A program made the translations under genes and the position numbers. A DNA stretch of 64,000 bases from Elymus sibiricus (taxonomy: Eukaryota > Streptophyta > Magnoliopsida > Poales > Poaceae). Below are positions 44,278 through 56,230 of the stretch, piece after piece (the first letter of the stretch is position 1; every line of letters begins with the position of its first letter). The notes under the pieces are model-generated. The model saw only the letters and a program-made list of their open reading frames with translations. It made no database searches and had not been told where the DNA came from. The stretch spans positions 194,598,037-194,662,036 of the forward strand of contig CM077672.1 in the NCBI GenBank assembly GCA_039707655.1, written 5' to 3'.

Positions 44278-45188
44278 AGAGGAAGACAATCCTGGATAAA
44301 TAACTAGAAGGCCTCTATATATAACAGGCCTTGGAAGGATGGGGATGGATGCATATTTTGGTGACTGTAATGATGCTATTTAAGTAAAAACTGCATGCTA
44401 ATGTTATTTAATGCACCTGAAGAATTGCAATGTTATGTAATGCACCAGACGAGTTTATGTTTGCTAAGTATGAATTATGTTGAACTTCATTTCCTGCAGC
44501 AATATTGATCTCTCCTGTTTTTGTTATGCAATTATGAATGTGTGAATGTGTCTCTATCTAAATGCATTAATAGAAACCTGGTCCTGCATTGATCAGGTCT
44601 TAGCATACATCAGGTCTTAGTAAATAAACCATTGTAGGCATTTTTTAAGTAACCGAACTTTGATTTTGTACTGAACATGGCCGCTTTTTCTTTGCATGTT
44701 ACCACTGAATTTCCTACTTTGGATTTTAGCTTTAGAATCCCAACATAGGTGCATGGTGCACATGCACAACACATCAACATGGCAAATGATAGCATGGTGC
44801 TGCCAAATGTGGGTGCTACCAAACATTGCCCAACATTCTTTTTGCCCACATTTCTGTACAGACAAATAGGTGTTGCCAAAAATGGATCCTAATTGAGAAA
44901 GAAACATAAGCCAATTGCCAAAACAATATCCTAACTGACAAACATAGATGTTGCCAAAATTGAATCCTAACGGACACTCAAATATGTTTCCAAAATTGAG
45001 CCAAAAACTACCATACCTAACTGCTACTACAAATGCATCTTCTTCAGTAAACTGCAACTTAAGTTCAGGCGGGCTGAACGGCAAGGGATCGGTGTGCCAC
45101 TTAGGCATGCAGAGCGGCGCTGAGCATGCATATTGCCCGCCTTCTTCTTCTTCTTCGCCCTGTGTAGCTCCTCCCATGGCTCTTCCCC
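44278..45188. other. Spacer between the two convergent ORFs of the MULE
   Basis: It contains repeated TTGCCAAAA/CCTAACTGACA-type words at 44810-45010. A 186-codon minus-strand frame (45177-44617) is low-complexity and not convincing as a gene, though it could include a 3' exon of the acidic ORF. Confidence 0.4.
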
Positions 45189-45779
45189 CTATGGCTCCTC
45201 CTTCCGTGGCCCATCCTCCGTCTTCACCGGAAAAACAATGTCTTCCAGCTCCTCGATGTCGATGGGCGCCTCCTTGTGGCCGGCGATGACAGGCCTACCC
45301 ACGACCTGCACATCTGGCGATGCCTCCTGCTCCTCGTCGTCAATGACGACCACACGCATATCTGGTGGCGGCTTGTTGTGGGCGATGGCGAGGTAGTTGG
45401 GATCGACACGCTCGGGCACAACAACTTCAACCTGCTCGACCCGCTCTACTTGTGGATCTGGCCGGAACGGCCGCTTGTTGCACCTGCTGCGCGGGCGGTA
45501 CATGCACCAACGAGCGCGCTGGCGAGCATCGCCGGAGCGTGACTCGAGCATGCACCACACGACAACGGCAACCATGTGCACACCCTTGCCGTAAGGGAAC
45601 ACGCGGGCCTTCTCATCATCCCTGAAAATCTTCAGCAAGCCCCTCACGTGATTCACGAGAAATGGCATGCTCATGAACTGGATGGCGATCTCGCGGGCGA
45701 TGGCGATCTTGGTTGAATCGGTGTCGGCCCAGTCGTCGACCATCCTCTCCCATCCATTGGTCTTCACCATCGACGACAA
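45189..45779 (-). CDS. Acidic 196-residue ORF carried by the MULE, function unknown
   Basis: The frame starts MSSMVKTNGWERMVDDWADT at 45779 and is uninterrupted to TAG at 45189. The N-terminal half is mixed helical (KIAIAREIAIQFMSMPFLVN). The middle has Arg/Cys-rich stretches. The C-terminus is rich in Val/Asp/Glu (VVVIDDEEQEASPD, EELEDIVFPVKTEDG). There is no known domain. It converges with the GRF pseudogene inside the same terminal repeats. It could be a captured host gene or an accessory gene of the element family. A spliced upstream or downstream exon is possible. Confidence 0.5.
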   Translation of the reverse strand: MSSMVKTNGWERMVDDWADTDSTKIAIAREIAIQFMSMPFLVNHVRGLLKIFRDDEKARVFPYGKGVHMVAVVVWCMLESRSGDARQRARWCMYRPRSRCNKRPFRPDPQVERVEQVEVVVPERVDPNYLAIAHNKPPPDMRVVVIDDEEQEASPDVQVVGRPVIAGHKEAPIDIEELEDIVFPVKTEDGPRKEEP

Positions 45780-46019
45780 CGATAGGCGGCGGCGGCGACG
45801 GTGGCACCAGCAGGGCGGTTGATTGGTTGCGGTGGTGGACTGGGCGAGCCCGGGTTAGGGATTTGAGAGAGATGAGGGATTTTAGGTGAGAGAGAGCGAG
45901 AGAGAGAGACGAGGAGGCGACGAGACAGAGAAAGACGAGAGAGGAGTGGTGGTGGAGTGGAGGCGGTTGGCAGCGGTGATTTGACTACTCAGTGATGAAG
46001 GCCGACATGTGGGCTGAGA

Positions 46020-46259
46020 CGACAACCCTAGCGCGTGGGGCAACGAGGCTGGGTTGTTTTCCAAAAAAGCGAGGGGGTTTTCTGCAAAAGAGCTACGCCA
46101 CGCGGCGACACCAGAGCGATCGACCGTCGAGGGGACCGTATATTGGACTGTAGATGTTACATATTTTCATGTATAGGGACCGTATTGTAATGTTTCTCGA
46201 GTTGAGGTACCAAACTATTATGCGCCAGAGAGTTCAAGCACGAAATGTGTAATTTTCTC
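46020..46259 (-). repeat. MULE right terminal inverted repeat
   Basis: It is the inverse of 42484-42725 with scattered substitutions. It is followed by the 9-bp duplication ATCAAAGAG. Confidence 0.85.
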
Positions 46260-46400
46260 ATCAAAGAGGGTCTAAGGGCATGGCCATCGCGTAGCCTAGG
46301 CTTCCTGCCTCATGGGCCAGCTAGGTTCGGATTCCATGGTAGCAATAAAGTGTTAGCTTGAAGGAGGCTGGTGGTGCTTGCAGAAGAGGCTTTCGATGTA

Positions 46401-46522
46401 GAAAGCTAGTAAAAGAAAGGAAAGAGAAGGAAATCAGGAAAAAGATATGGCAAGCTGGGAAGAAAGCTAGTAAAAGAAAGGAAAGAGAAGGAACGGAGGA
46501 AAAAGATGTGACAAGCTGGGAA
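46401..46522 (+). repeat. 61-bp tandem duplication
   Basis: GAAAGCTAGTAAAAGAAAGG starts at 46401 and again at 46462. The copies match through CAAGCTGGGAAGAAA with a few substitutions. Confidence 0.9.
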
Positions 46523-46549
46523 GAAAACAACAAAGAGTGACACAAGTAA

Positions 46550-47520
46550 GGACATGTGAGAGCATCTATAGGTGGGCTCCCCAAACCCCCCATATGCGCC
46601 CGGGCGGACGGCCCGGTCACTGACCAGTCAAAAAACTCGACCCAGACGGACGCCTCATACTGGCCCTATACGTCCTGGCTGACCGGCACCCCTCATATCC
46701 AGCCCAAATCTGGGTCAGATATGGGGAGGCTCTGGCACGTCCGCCACATCGGATCTGGCTCACGCTGGCCCACCATGACCCCACATTCATCCCCATCCAC
46801 TCCCTAGACCAAACCCTAGCCACTCCACTCCGCCCCAAGCTCCCTTCCGATGATCTTCGATCTTCTCCGGCATGGCGGGTAGCAGATCTGAGTCCTCGAT
46901 CACCGGATCTGTGGATTGGACCCTCGTCCCATGCGGGTCCGAGGAGGAGATGACCGTCCGCATTGCGCTCCGCCGCTCCCAGGAGGAGTCTGCCCTATAG
47001 CGGCCGGACTCGATCAGGTGGGAATCCATTACGTTCGCCAAACCGGCGCGAGGCGCGTCGCCGCTGCCTCGCCAAAGGCGGTGCAGTCTGTTTGGCGCTC
47101 CAACGCTGTGGCAGAGGCGCAACCCCTTCGTTGGTGCACCGAGTTGGAGGTAAACGCCCGCATTTATGGCCCGTCCAATGGAGAGGCTAATATGGTGCGA
47201 CGTGCCCGTCGTGCGAGGCAGAGTGCACATGAGGCTGCGATAGCCAACGTGGCAGAGGTCGGCTAGGTGGGGTCGCACGCTACATCGCCGCTACAGGTGA
47301 CCGACAACCCCTGCGCGGCAACCGCGTCGTGGTGGACGTGTCGGGCTCTGACCACGACGGGTCTATCGTGGACCACAGATCGAACGGTGATGTGCGGGTC
47401 ACGTGCTTCGACAAGGATGAGTAGGGCATGGGAGACAGCAACGCCTCGATTCCCGTGAGCCGGTCCGTGTCCCATGTCCCGCTCTACCTCACCGGCGACC
47501 GCACCGTCACTCCGAGGGGC
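46550..47520 (+). pseudogene. Degenerate gene-like block, truncated by element B
   Basis: A possible start at about 46873 (MAGSRSESSITGSVDWTLVP) is followed by SEEEMTVRIALRRSQEES and a stop. A second frame (to 47266) continues as AQPLRWCTELEVNARIYGPS, then RRARRARQSAHEAAIANVAE. At least one frameshift separates them. The composition is gene-like and GC-rich, but no known domain is recognised. Its 3' side ends abruptly at the element B LTR (47521). Confidence 0.35.
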
Positions 47521-48545
47521 TGCTACTTGTGAGCTGCGTTGGGATTTTCCCCGAAGATAAAGGGTGAAGCAATATAGTAGCGGATAAGTTATTCCCTCGA
47601 TAGAGAACCAAGGTTATTGAATCAATAGGAGAACCACACAAATACTCGTCAACAGTACCTGCACACACAAGAGCAAATACTCGCACCCAACGCGGGCAAG
47701 AGGGTTGTCAATCCCCTTGTACTCGTTAATTGTAAGTATCAAATCCGGTAATGGTAGTGTGACGCCCCCGACTTAATCGTGCGCTAATCATACACACAAA
47801 TGCACACGATCAAGCCTAGGGACTCACTTGAAGATATCACAACACAACTCTAAACACAAATAAAATAATACAAGCTTTATATTACAAGCCAGGGGCCTCG
47901 AGGGCTCGAATACATAAGCTTGATGTCATACAAGCATCATCGAAAGCATTAGATATCTGAGTACAGATATAAAAGATAAAAGATAAGCCTTAAGAAGGCG
48001 GGGCAAAACAACGACAACGATCGAAAAGGCGCAGGCCTCCTGCCTGGGAGCCTCCTATCTACTCCTGGTCGGCTGGCTCAATCCAGTAGCACGTGCCTCC
48101 GGGACTCTCCTGGTAGTATGCTCCGGCGGTGGCGTCTGGCTCCTAGACTCCATCGTCTGATCACATCATTCGGGTATGGGGAAAAAGGGAAGCAAAGCGA
48201 CCGTGAGTACTCATCCAAAGTACTCGCAAGACTTACATCAGAACTAAACTACATATGCATCAGTATCAAGGGAGGCTGTATCTGTGGACTAGACTGCAGA
48301 AGGCCAGAATAGAGAGAGAGTGCCTACCCTAACGAAGACTAGCATCTTCAGGGGTCTTGCAGCATTAGAAGAGTGCAGATTAGTATCATAATTAAAGTAG
48401 CAAGCATGTTGTAACAAAGCCTAGAGATCCTTTCTTGACTCCCTATGAGAAAGCGATCCCGGAGCTTAAGTTAATTATCACGTATCCAATTCAAGTAGTA
48501 GTAGATCGGGATACAACACTGAGCGTCCTGTTACCGTGGACACGG

Positions 48546-50087
48546 TGTTGACACCTGATTTTGGCACGATACAAAACACAATTAAGAAGGCCTCAAATGG
48601 AAAATTGCTCAAAGTGAGAAAGTTCTGTATTGTCGAAAGGAGAAACTTTGAAGTTTGGGCCATTGCCATCCAATCTCATCTCGAAAGCTGAAGTTGTGTT
48701 CGAAAGTACTGAGATTTTGTATCCAGAACACTATTTGGCTGATTACGCCCCCAAGACGGCCTCATATGGGAAAAGTTTCTACACGGATTGCCTTCGTCTT
48801 GTCGAAACGGTCGATTTTGATATAAAAATCATTTCAATCCGAGTTCGTATGCAAAAGTTAGAGCTATCGGAAGGCAGCCCTGTCAGGAGGCGAAATATGG
48901 CGCGCCCCACCAGACATATGTCTGATGGGTAGCGCCACAATTCAGATGTTTTGCGCGACCGTTTTGGCCCAGAAGATGGCCTCGAATCAAAAAACGTTCA
49001 ACATGGAAGTTGTTCGTAACGTCGAAACGGTCAACTTTGCTTTTGGACGCATTTTCATCCGAAGTCGTTTACTGCCTCAAAAAGACCCGCAAGGTGCAGC
49101 CAGAAAGCTTGCCGGGTGAAAAAGCTTGCCGGGTGAAGAGCTTGCCGGGCAAAGAGCTTGCCGGGGTGGAAACCTTGCCGGTGTGAAAGGTTGCCGGGGT
49201 GGAAAGCTTGCCGGGAAAAGCCTGCCGGGGTGAAAACTGCCAAGGCCAATCCGACCAGAAGCTGAAGATGGACTCAAAAGATTATCTAGATGGCTTCGGA
49301 TGAAAAAGTGTTCAACATGAAAGTTGTTCGTAACGTCGAAACGGTCAACTTTGCTTTTTGGGGTCATCATCATCCGACGTAGTATACGACCTGCAGAGAC
49401 GCTACAAGAGTCGGACGGTACAGTCAGCTACATGACCGAGTCCGACTCGAAATTAAAGATGGCCCCGTGGAGTATTCAAGATGGTCTTATTTGGAAAAGT
49501 GATCAACATACGGATTGTCGGCCTCGTCGAAGCGCACAAAATTGGTATTTGAACCATCTCCATCGAAAGTCATATGCAGATTCCACGGCCCACGCAAGGA
49601 GCAAGACAGAAGATTGGACCAGATTCGGGCTGAAACCGAGTGGGACCAGAACTAGGACTCTAGGACGTGAATTGATGTAATTTTCTTGTAACGAAAGCCT
49701 AGATGAATCCTTTGCTTGTACGGGAAGTCCAGCCGCCTCTTATATATGTTGGGGGTGACGGCCGATTGAACAACACCAATCGAACCAATCTATCAATCTA
49801 CTTTTTATCTCCTACCCTTGTATCTTTCTTTCTCGTTCTTCGCTAGCCTTCCACGCCGGAGGGCTGCGGATCCACGAGGCTCTAGGGGCGAGCGAATCGA
49901 CCTAGGGCAGCCCATAGCTGCCGCGAGCCCTGACGGGGTCCCTCCCGGGTGAGCGGGGCTTCGGGTCTACAAAAGCGTCCGCCGGCTGTCTTGCGTATCG
50001 CGCTGCCGGACGGTCCTCCTTCGACGTGAGCTGCGGTGCATCACCCCCGGCGTCGAGGGTACACGGTGACGTGTTCGTGTGCGAACA
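48546..50087 (+). repeat. Element H 5' LTR (1542 bp)
   Basis: It contains a short minisatellite of AAGCTTGCCGGG-type units at about 49104-49235. It differs from the 3' LTR mainly by one fewer unit and a missing roughly 17-bp block near 49800. Confidence 0.92.
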
Positions 50088-50094
50088 CACTTTT

Positions 50095-50113
50095 TGGCGA
50101 CTCCGCTGGGGAC
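50095..50113 (+). other. Element H primer-binding site
   Basis: TGGCGACTCCGCTGGGGAC lies 7 bp after the 5' LTR. It is of the form reported for Ogre/Tat-type plant Gypsy elements; tRNA-Arg is the usual proposed primer. The tRNA match was not verified. Confidence 0.6.
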
Positions 50114-50188
50114 GAAGCTTCGGACGGTCTCCAGCCCGTTCTTGCTACGAGGAGAGCGTCATCAAGCGGCTGCAATCTACACAGTAAC

Positions 50189-53100
50189 ATGTATCATAAA
50201 TCTGCTTATGTAGATGCAAATAGCCATTATGTTGCTGTCACTAGATCCTTTGATGGGCATACCATGTCGGCTAGCTCTAATGAGAAAAGGCTGACTAAGT
50301 ATCCTGTTGGAGAAGCTTGGAAATTACATAATCATGACATGCAACTTATGGATCCGAACTTTCGTGCATCGGCAATTCCTTTCAATATGCCGATGAACAA
50401 CACGATGAGTTCGAGTGATCAATATAGGAAACTACAGGTACAAGAGAGTGTCTCACAGTTTTACCCATCGGCAGCCGGCTCGCGATATGCGGGTTCATCC
50501 CCAAACATGCCGATGGATGGGGGAATCGGCCATGCTTCCATTAGCAATTTGGCCGGTTATCCTCAGTCATCATATACTACACCTCATGAGATTAATTTTT
50601 TGGCAAAAAATACAACTCAAAATATTCATGACTCGGCTCACCTTCGTGGTTATGGCCGAGTGAATGAAGAATATACAGGAGCATCTGTGCCTAATATTGC
50701 AGGAGATGAGGTGGCTCTGGCTGCTTTAAAAAGTTTAGCCCAAAACAAGAAGATTAGCGCTCTTTGCCTTGAGCAACATGATAAGGGGATAGTTCCTGAT
50801 TATGAGGCAATAAGAGCTAGGGTTTTGCAAGAAGATGATGTGTTGCCAATTGACCAAATTGGCGAGAAGAAATATGGTTCAACAATAGTGCATATGTCTT
50901 CACCTATCATTGGAGCATGTCATACACCCCCTGTACAATTGCAAAATTTCGGCAACATCAATTCATTACCAAAAGATCCTAGAAGCATTGGGGGGCAAGC
51001 TGATCCAAGAAGGGACGAATTTACAGAAAAATATGTGGCCCGAATGGACAAGATCCAGCCAAAGCTCACACGGAATTACATCAACAATTTTACCACACCG
51101 ACTCTTGAGGAGTTACCAGCAGAATATCGACACGCTTATGAAGCACTCAAGTAGAAGCGTGAGGAGGAAGATTTGCAAGAATACATCAAGTCCCTTCCTC
51201 AATGCAGCAACCATGCTGGTTCCTCTGCGATGTTGAGGCAAGATAAAACAGAAGCTTTGCAAGCCGAACCACAAAAAGGGATTCACTCGGTTAATACGGT
51301 TGATTCGGTTGAAACCGAGTCAAATATGACTAAGTCGTCTACAGCCGAGTCAAACGGTTCCTTTAAAGCCAAGACAATGATGGATTCGGTTGAAACCGGA
51401 TTGAGCACCGAGACGGCCAATGTCGAGTGCATAGAGTCAATATTGAGTGCATCAAGTCATCCGAGTGCATCACTGGCTAATGTCGAGTGCATCGAGCCAG
51501 TTATTGCCGAGTGTACCAAAACAGATGATGCAAGCTTCACCGAGCAAAGGAACGACAAATGCAGCAAATTGGCCGTGCTTGATTTTTCTGGATATGAGGG
51601 AGCTTACATGCTGCCCTATGAGTTTTGTGCTAAAGAAATTGATGAGCATCAAGAACAAAGTAATATGGCCGAACACAGTTCGGTTAACGATGAACATCAA
51701 GAACAAGAACAAAGTTCAGCTGACAAAGAGCGTCCGAGTGGAATCCATTCGGATAGTCCGAGTGAAATCTACACAGGAAATCCAAGTGATGAGACACGAG
51801 ATCCAGAAGAAGAGGAAGGGGCATTGGAGAATTATTTAGAAGTGGAGCAAGATATTGTTCCAGTTATGCAACCATCTTCTCCTCCCAACGTCTTCACAAA
51901 GGTACGCCTAGCTGACAGTTTACTCAATTTTCGATTCGGTCAAAATCATATTGTTGATCCACCCGTTAGCAAGATTCTAATTAATTTTGAAAGACCAATC
52001 GGGATGAGTAATTTGTTTGTTTGGAATAATCTTGTCACTAATCATGCTGATCAACACATGGCACCATTCACAGAAGCTAATAGTGACAACTTATCACAAC
52101 CAAAGTTGTTCCCGTCATGTCGGCTAAACTTTATATTCATATGGACAACTTTGTTTGTTTTATGCCTAGCTAACATTTGGTCTCAGATGAGACGTATATT
52201 CTGTAATTATTTTGGTTGCAGAAACATAAAGCCAGGTCCAAAGTCCTCCGAGATAGCTGATTCAAGAGCATCGGGAAAGGAGGACGAAAATCAATGCATA
52301 GCCGAGTCGGATGACGTTAAGTCGGCACCACTCGGTTGTTTTGTTTCAGAGCCGGTATCACAATATCAGTTAATGGATGAGCAGTCTACCTTCAGTCTGG
52401 GCATAGGTGATCACATCGTCGGTGCATCACCGACTAATCCTATTATTATAATTGATCACGATGTCGAGCTGTCAAAACAAGAACAAGTGCAATGTTCGTT
52501 TGAACAGAATGTCAAAGATAACAATGTGATTCATCAAGCCACACAATCGGCCAACAGAGGACCATTGGAGCTCGTTGAGGCACAAGCATACGGCCAGTCG
52601 ACTCAGATTGGTCTTGATGGTGATCAAATGTTGACTCAGCTACCTCAAGCTGGCTCATCCAAAGACGGACAGGTATATGCTAATGATGATGGGATCAAAT
52701 CTTCAAGTGAGGTAATTATTCAAAAGTGCATCAGCAATAATATTGAAGACAAGAATTCCATCAAAGTTACAATTGACACATCTAGCACTGGGGGGCAACA
52801 AGAAAATTCAAAGACCGATGCACTCAAAACCAAAGAAAGCAAAGGCCGTGGTAAGCACAAAGGTAAAAAGCCGAAAGTCACTTTCACGCAGTTATTGGAA
52901 AAATATCAGAAGATAAGTGAGGCGAAGAGTGCTTATCGGCCGAGTGAAACAAAGGCATCGAAGTCACCCCCAAGGAATAAATCTGAATACTGGGATTGGC
53001 GAAGGAAGAAGTTGACTCCATATCCTCCTTTTGGGCCACCAATGCCAATTTCATACGTACCTCCTCATGCCGACTATTATTCATATCAATCATGGGACAT

Positions 53101-53815
53101 GTATAAATCGAGGGATCACCGTCCATCATATTCTAAACCACCTCACCAAAATTATGCAGCTCCGAGAGGATCATTGTTTGTTCAACAACCACATGTTAAA
53201 GACCGACTCAACCAAAAAGAATCGGTCCGGAGCTTGGCGAAAGAGATGGACGTGGTCAAGCAAATTTACCGAGTGAAAAAGGATGGCCGCAAGTGTGCTC
53301 TTTCAGATCCGACTCCGTACGACAAAAAGCCAGCTGAGTCTACGTTGGCTACTAAAGGCAAGGAGATGAAGCCTGTAACTTTCAAGGATCCAATTCCCGA
53401 ATTTCAACAGGCCAAGTTGGAGGTTCCCAAAGCCAAGGAAAACTTGCCAGTGCATAAAACAAAGCCACAGCCGAGATGCCCACTCGGCTTATCATATTCG
53501 CAAGAGAAGAAGTTGAAGCGGCTTAGGGCCTATGAGCTGGAGAAGAGGAACATGGCGTGGGTCCCCAAAGGAAGCTGTCAAGGCAAGAATGATGTGATAG
53601 CTCCTGTTGCAGGAGTAAGAGAGGACAAGCGTGAAGCCGGTAGACAAAAACAACGATTTTCATGTCACAATACGAGACTCCAGACAGTGCATCATCCATG
53701 TTCTTCAACCGTCCCATCAGAGTTTGTGCCCAACAATTTATCGCCAGCTGAAATTTCTGATTTATTTCGGCTATTCACACTTTGGTGGGCAGGTTCCCCA
53801 GATCCTTTGAGATGA
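50189..53815 (+). pseudogene. Element H long ORF (about 1207 codons) with one in-frame TAG
   Basis: The first ATG after the primer site is at 50189. The frame is open to 53815 except for TAG at 51152-51154 (context AAG TAG AAG). The N-terminal third is Ser/Asn/Tyr-rich. The middle is acidic with many Glu-Ser-Val repeats and contains a hydrophobic, membrane-helix-like segment (LNFIFIWTTLFVLCLANIW, about 52124-52180). The C-terminal third is Lys/Pro-rich, with WDWRRKKLTPYPPFGPP and CPLGLSYSQEKKLKRLRAYE. No protease, polymerase or integrase motif is seen. A structural (Gag-like) role is possible but unproven. The single stop in an otherwise clean frame suggests a young lesion. Confidence 0.6.
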
Positions 53816-54655
53816 GAACGCATGGCCGATATTTGTTTATCGTCCTGAGATTTCGTCATGTTGGTACAACAAGCATTAGGCTACTATATCAGCTGAATCC
53901 GAGTGGATCATCATTTAGGTAATATTGCCAAGGTTCGAACCGAGTGAAATGCAGTCGGTATGTCCGATTGAAAATCTTTGTGATGACCCGACTGGTCCTA
54001 AAGCATCAAGTTGCGATCCGGGTGATTTTAAATCCATGTGGCTCGCCACTCGGGTAATATCGATAAAACTGAAGATGGACCTATCAGAACTGTTCAAATA
54101 ACTTCAGATGGAGTTGATCCAACAAGAGGCATGTTTTTTCACATCTGAACAGTCTGATGCTTGGTGTAGCCAATTCACATATGGCCGACTTATTTATTCA
54201 CTCGGCTCGTGGGGAAAATACGGCTGACTCATCTTTGAATCGGCCAGGAAAACTACATGTGACTGACTCCTTAGTCGATTCGGCCAGTAATGAAGGATCT
54301 AGTGCTATTCAGGAAGCTAACTGGAAGAAATCCGAGTGTCAGTCTTTTGCAGGATCCGAGTGAAGCAAGATAGTTCGGCACATGGCTTAATATACAGTTT
54401 GATCTTTGATGATTTGTGTTGCCGAATAGTTGACGGTATTCCTTTGAGGTGCATGGTCATAATCGTTCGGCAGCCAGAATGGTGTATCGTCGAACGGTTC
54501 TAATATCCCAAGTGGCAGCAAACCAGAGCATATGGCCGATAATAATTATCGTCCTCAGCACGCACAGCCAATGGAGTGTTGACATCGTGCTTCAACATTA
54601 CACTAGGCAAAGTATTTTCTGGCACGCAAGCTCTGCCAGAAAACAGGGGGGCATG
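53816..54655 (+). other. Element H non-coding 3' interior and polypurine tract
   Basis: No supported coding frame is present; frames are short and rich in Ser/Leu. The stretch ends with AAAACAGGGGGGCA directly before the 3' LTR. Confidence 0.7.
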
Positions 54656-56230
54656 TGTTGACACCTGATTTTGGCACGATACAAAACACAATTAAGAAGG
54701 CCTCAAATGGAAAATTGCTCAAAGTGAGAAAGTTCTGTATTGTCGAAAGGAGAAACTTTGAAGTTTGGGCCATTGCCATCCGATCTCATCTCGAAAGTTG
54801 AAGTTGTGTTCGAAAGTACTGAGATTTTGTATCCAGAACACTATTTGGCTGATTACGCCCCCAAGACGGCCTCATATGGGAAAAGTTTCTACACAGATTG
54901 TCTTCGTCTTGTCGAAACGGTCGATTTTGATATAAAAATCATTTCAATCCGAGTTCGTATGCAAAAGTTAGAGCTATCGGAAGGCAGCCCTGTCAGGAGG
55001 CGAAATATGGCGCGCCCCACCACACATATGTCTGATGGGTAGCGCCACAATCCAGATGTTTTGCGCGACCGTTTTGGCCCAGAAGATGGCCTCGAATCGA
55101 AAAACGTTCAACATGGAAGTTGTTCGTAACGTCGAAACGGTCAACTTTGCTTTTGGACGCATTTTCATCCGAGGTCGTTTACTGCCTCAAAAAGACCCGC
55201 AAGGTGCAGCCAGAAAGCTTGCCGGGTGAAAAGCTTGCCGGGTGAAAAAGCTTGCCGGGTGAAGAGCTTGCCGGGCAAAGAGCTTGCCGGGGTGGAAACC
55301 TTGCCGGTGTGAAAGCTTGCCGGGGTGGAAAGCTTGCCGGGAAAAGCCTGCCGGGGTGAAAACTGCCAAGGCCAATCCGACCAGAAGCTGAAGATGGACT
55401 CAAAAGATTATCTAGATGGCTTCGGATGAAAAAGTGTTCAACATGAAAGTTGTTCGTAACGTCGAAACGGTCAACTTTGCTTTTGGGGTCATCATCATCC
55501 GACGTAGTATACGACCTGCAGAGACGCTACAAGAGTCGGACGGTACAGTCAGCTACATGACCGAGTCCGACTCGAAATTAAAGATGACCCCGTGGAGTAT
55601 TCAAGATGGTCTTATTTGGAAAAGTGATCAACATACGGATTGTTGGCCTCGTCGAAGCGCACAAAATTGGTATTTGAACCATCTCCATCGGAAGTCATAT
55701 GCAGATTCCACGGCCCACGCAAGGAGCAAGACAGAAGATTGGACCAGATTCGGGCTGAAACCGAGTGGGACCAGAACTAGGACTCTAGGACGTGAATTGA
55801 TGTAATTTTCTTGTAACGAAAGCCTAGATGAAACCTTTGCTTGTACGGGAAGTCCAGCCGCCTCTTATATATGTTGGGGGTGATGGCCGATTGAACAACA
55901 CCAATCGAACCAATCTATCAATCTACTTTTTCGTGTTCATCTACTTTTTATCTCCTACCCTTGTATCTTTCTTTCTCGTTCTTCGCTAGCCTTCCACGCC
56001 GGAGGTCTGCGGAGCCACGAGGCTCTAGGGGCGAGCGAATCGACCTAGGGCAGCCCATAGCTGCCGCGAGCCCTGACGGGGTCCCTCCCGGGTGAGCGGG
56101 GCTTCGGGTCTACAAAAGCGTCCGCCGGCTGTCTTGCGTATCGCGCTGCCGGACGGTCCTCCTTCGACGTGAGCTGCGGTGCATCACCCCCGGCGTCGAG
56201 GGTACACGGTGACGTGTTCGTGTGCGAACA
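54656..56230 (+). repeat. Element H 3' LTR (1575 bp)
   Basis: It is nearly identical to the 5' LTR. It has one additional AAGCTTGCCGGGTGA unit near 55215-55260 and an extra CTACTTTTTCGTGTTCAT block near 55923. Confidence 0.92.

Larger units (their letters stand above)
42484..46259. mobile_element. Mutator-like element with about 240-bp TIRs carrying two ORFs
   Basis: The ends GAGAAAATTACACATTTCG (left) and its inverse (right) open long terminal inverted repeats, 42484 to about 42725 and about 46020-46259. The flanking 9-bp sites ATTAAAGAG (42475-42483) and ATCAAAGAG (46260-46268) differ at one base. The TIR length and 9-bp duplication are diagnostic of Mutator elements. No MURA transposase is seen. 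Instead it holds a GRF zinc-finger pseudogene (+) and an acidic ORF (-), converging. Confidence 0.85.
48546..56230 (+). mobile_element. Element H: complete non-autonomous LTR retrotransposon, TSD CACGG
   Basis: The element is 7685 bp. It has LTRs 48546-50087 and 54656-56230 (TGTTGACACC...GCGAACA) and perfect CACGG duplications at 48541-48545 and 56231-56235. A primer-binding site is at 50095-50113 and a polypurine tract (AAAACAGGGGGGCA) precedes the 3' LTR. The interior has one very long ORF broken by a TAG and no reverse transcriptase or integrase. The primer-site sequence resembles that of Tat/Ogre-type Gypsy elements. That lineage is inference. Confidence 0.92.

Noticed and set aside
48547..48932. 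100-codon frames repeated at 48630 and 54740 as genes
   Set aside because: They are identical positions within the two LTRs of element H and have no known domain.
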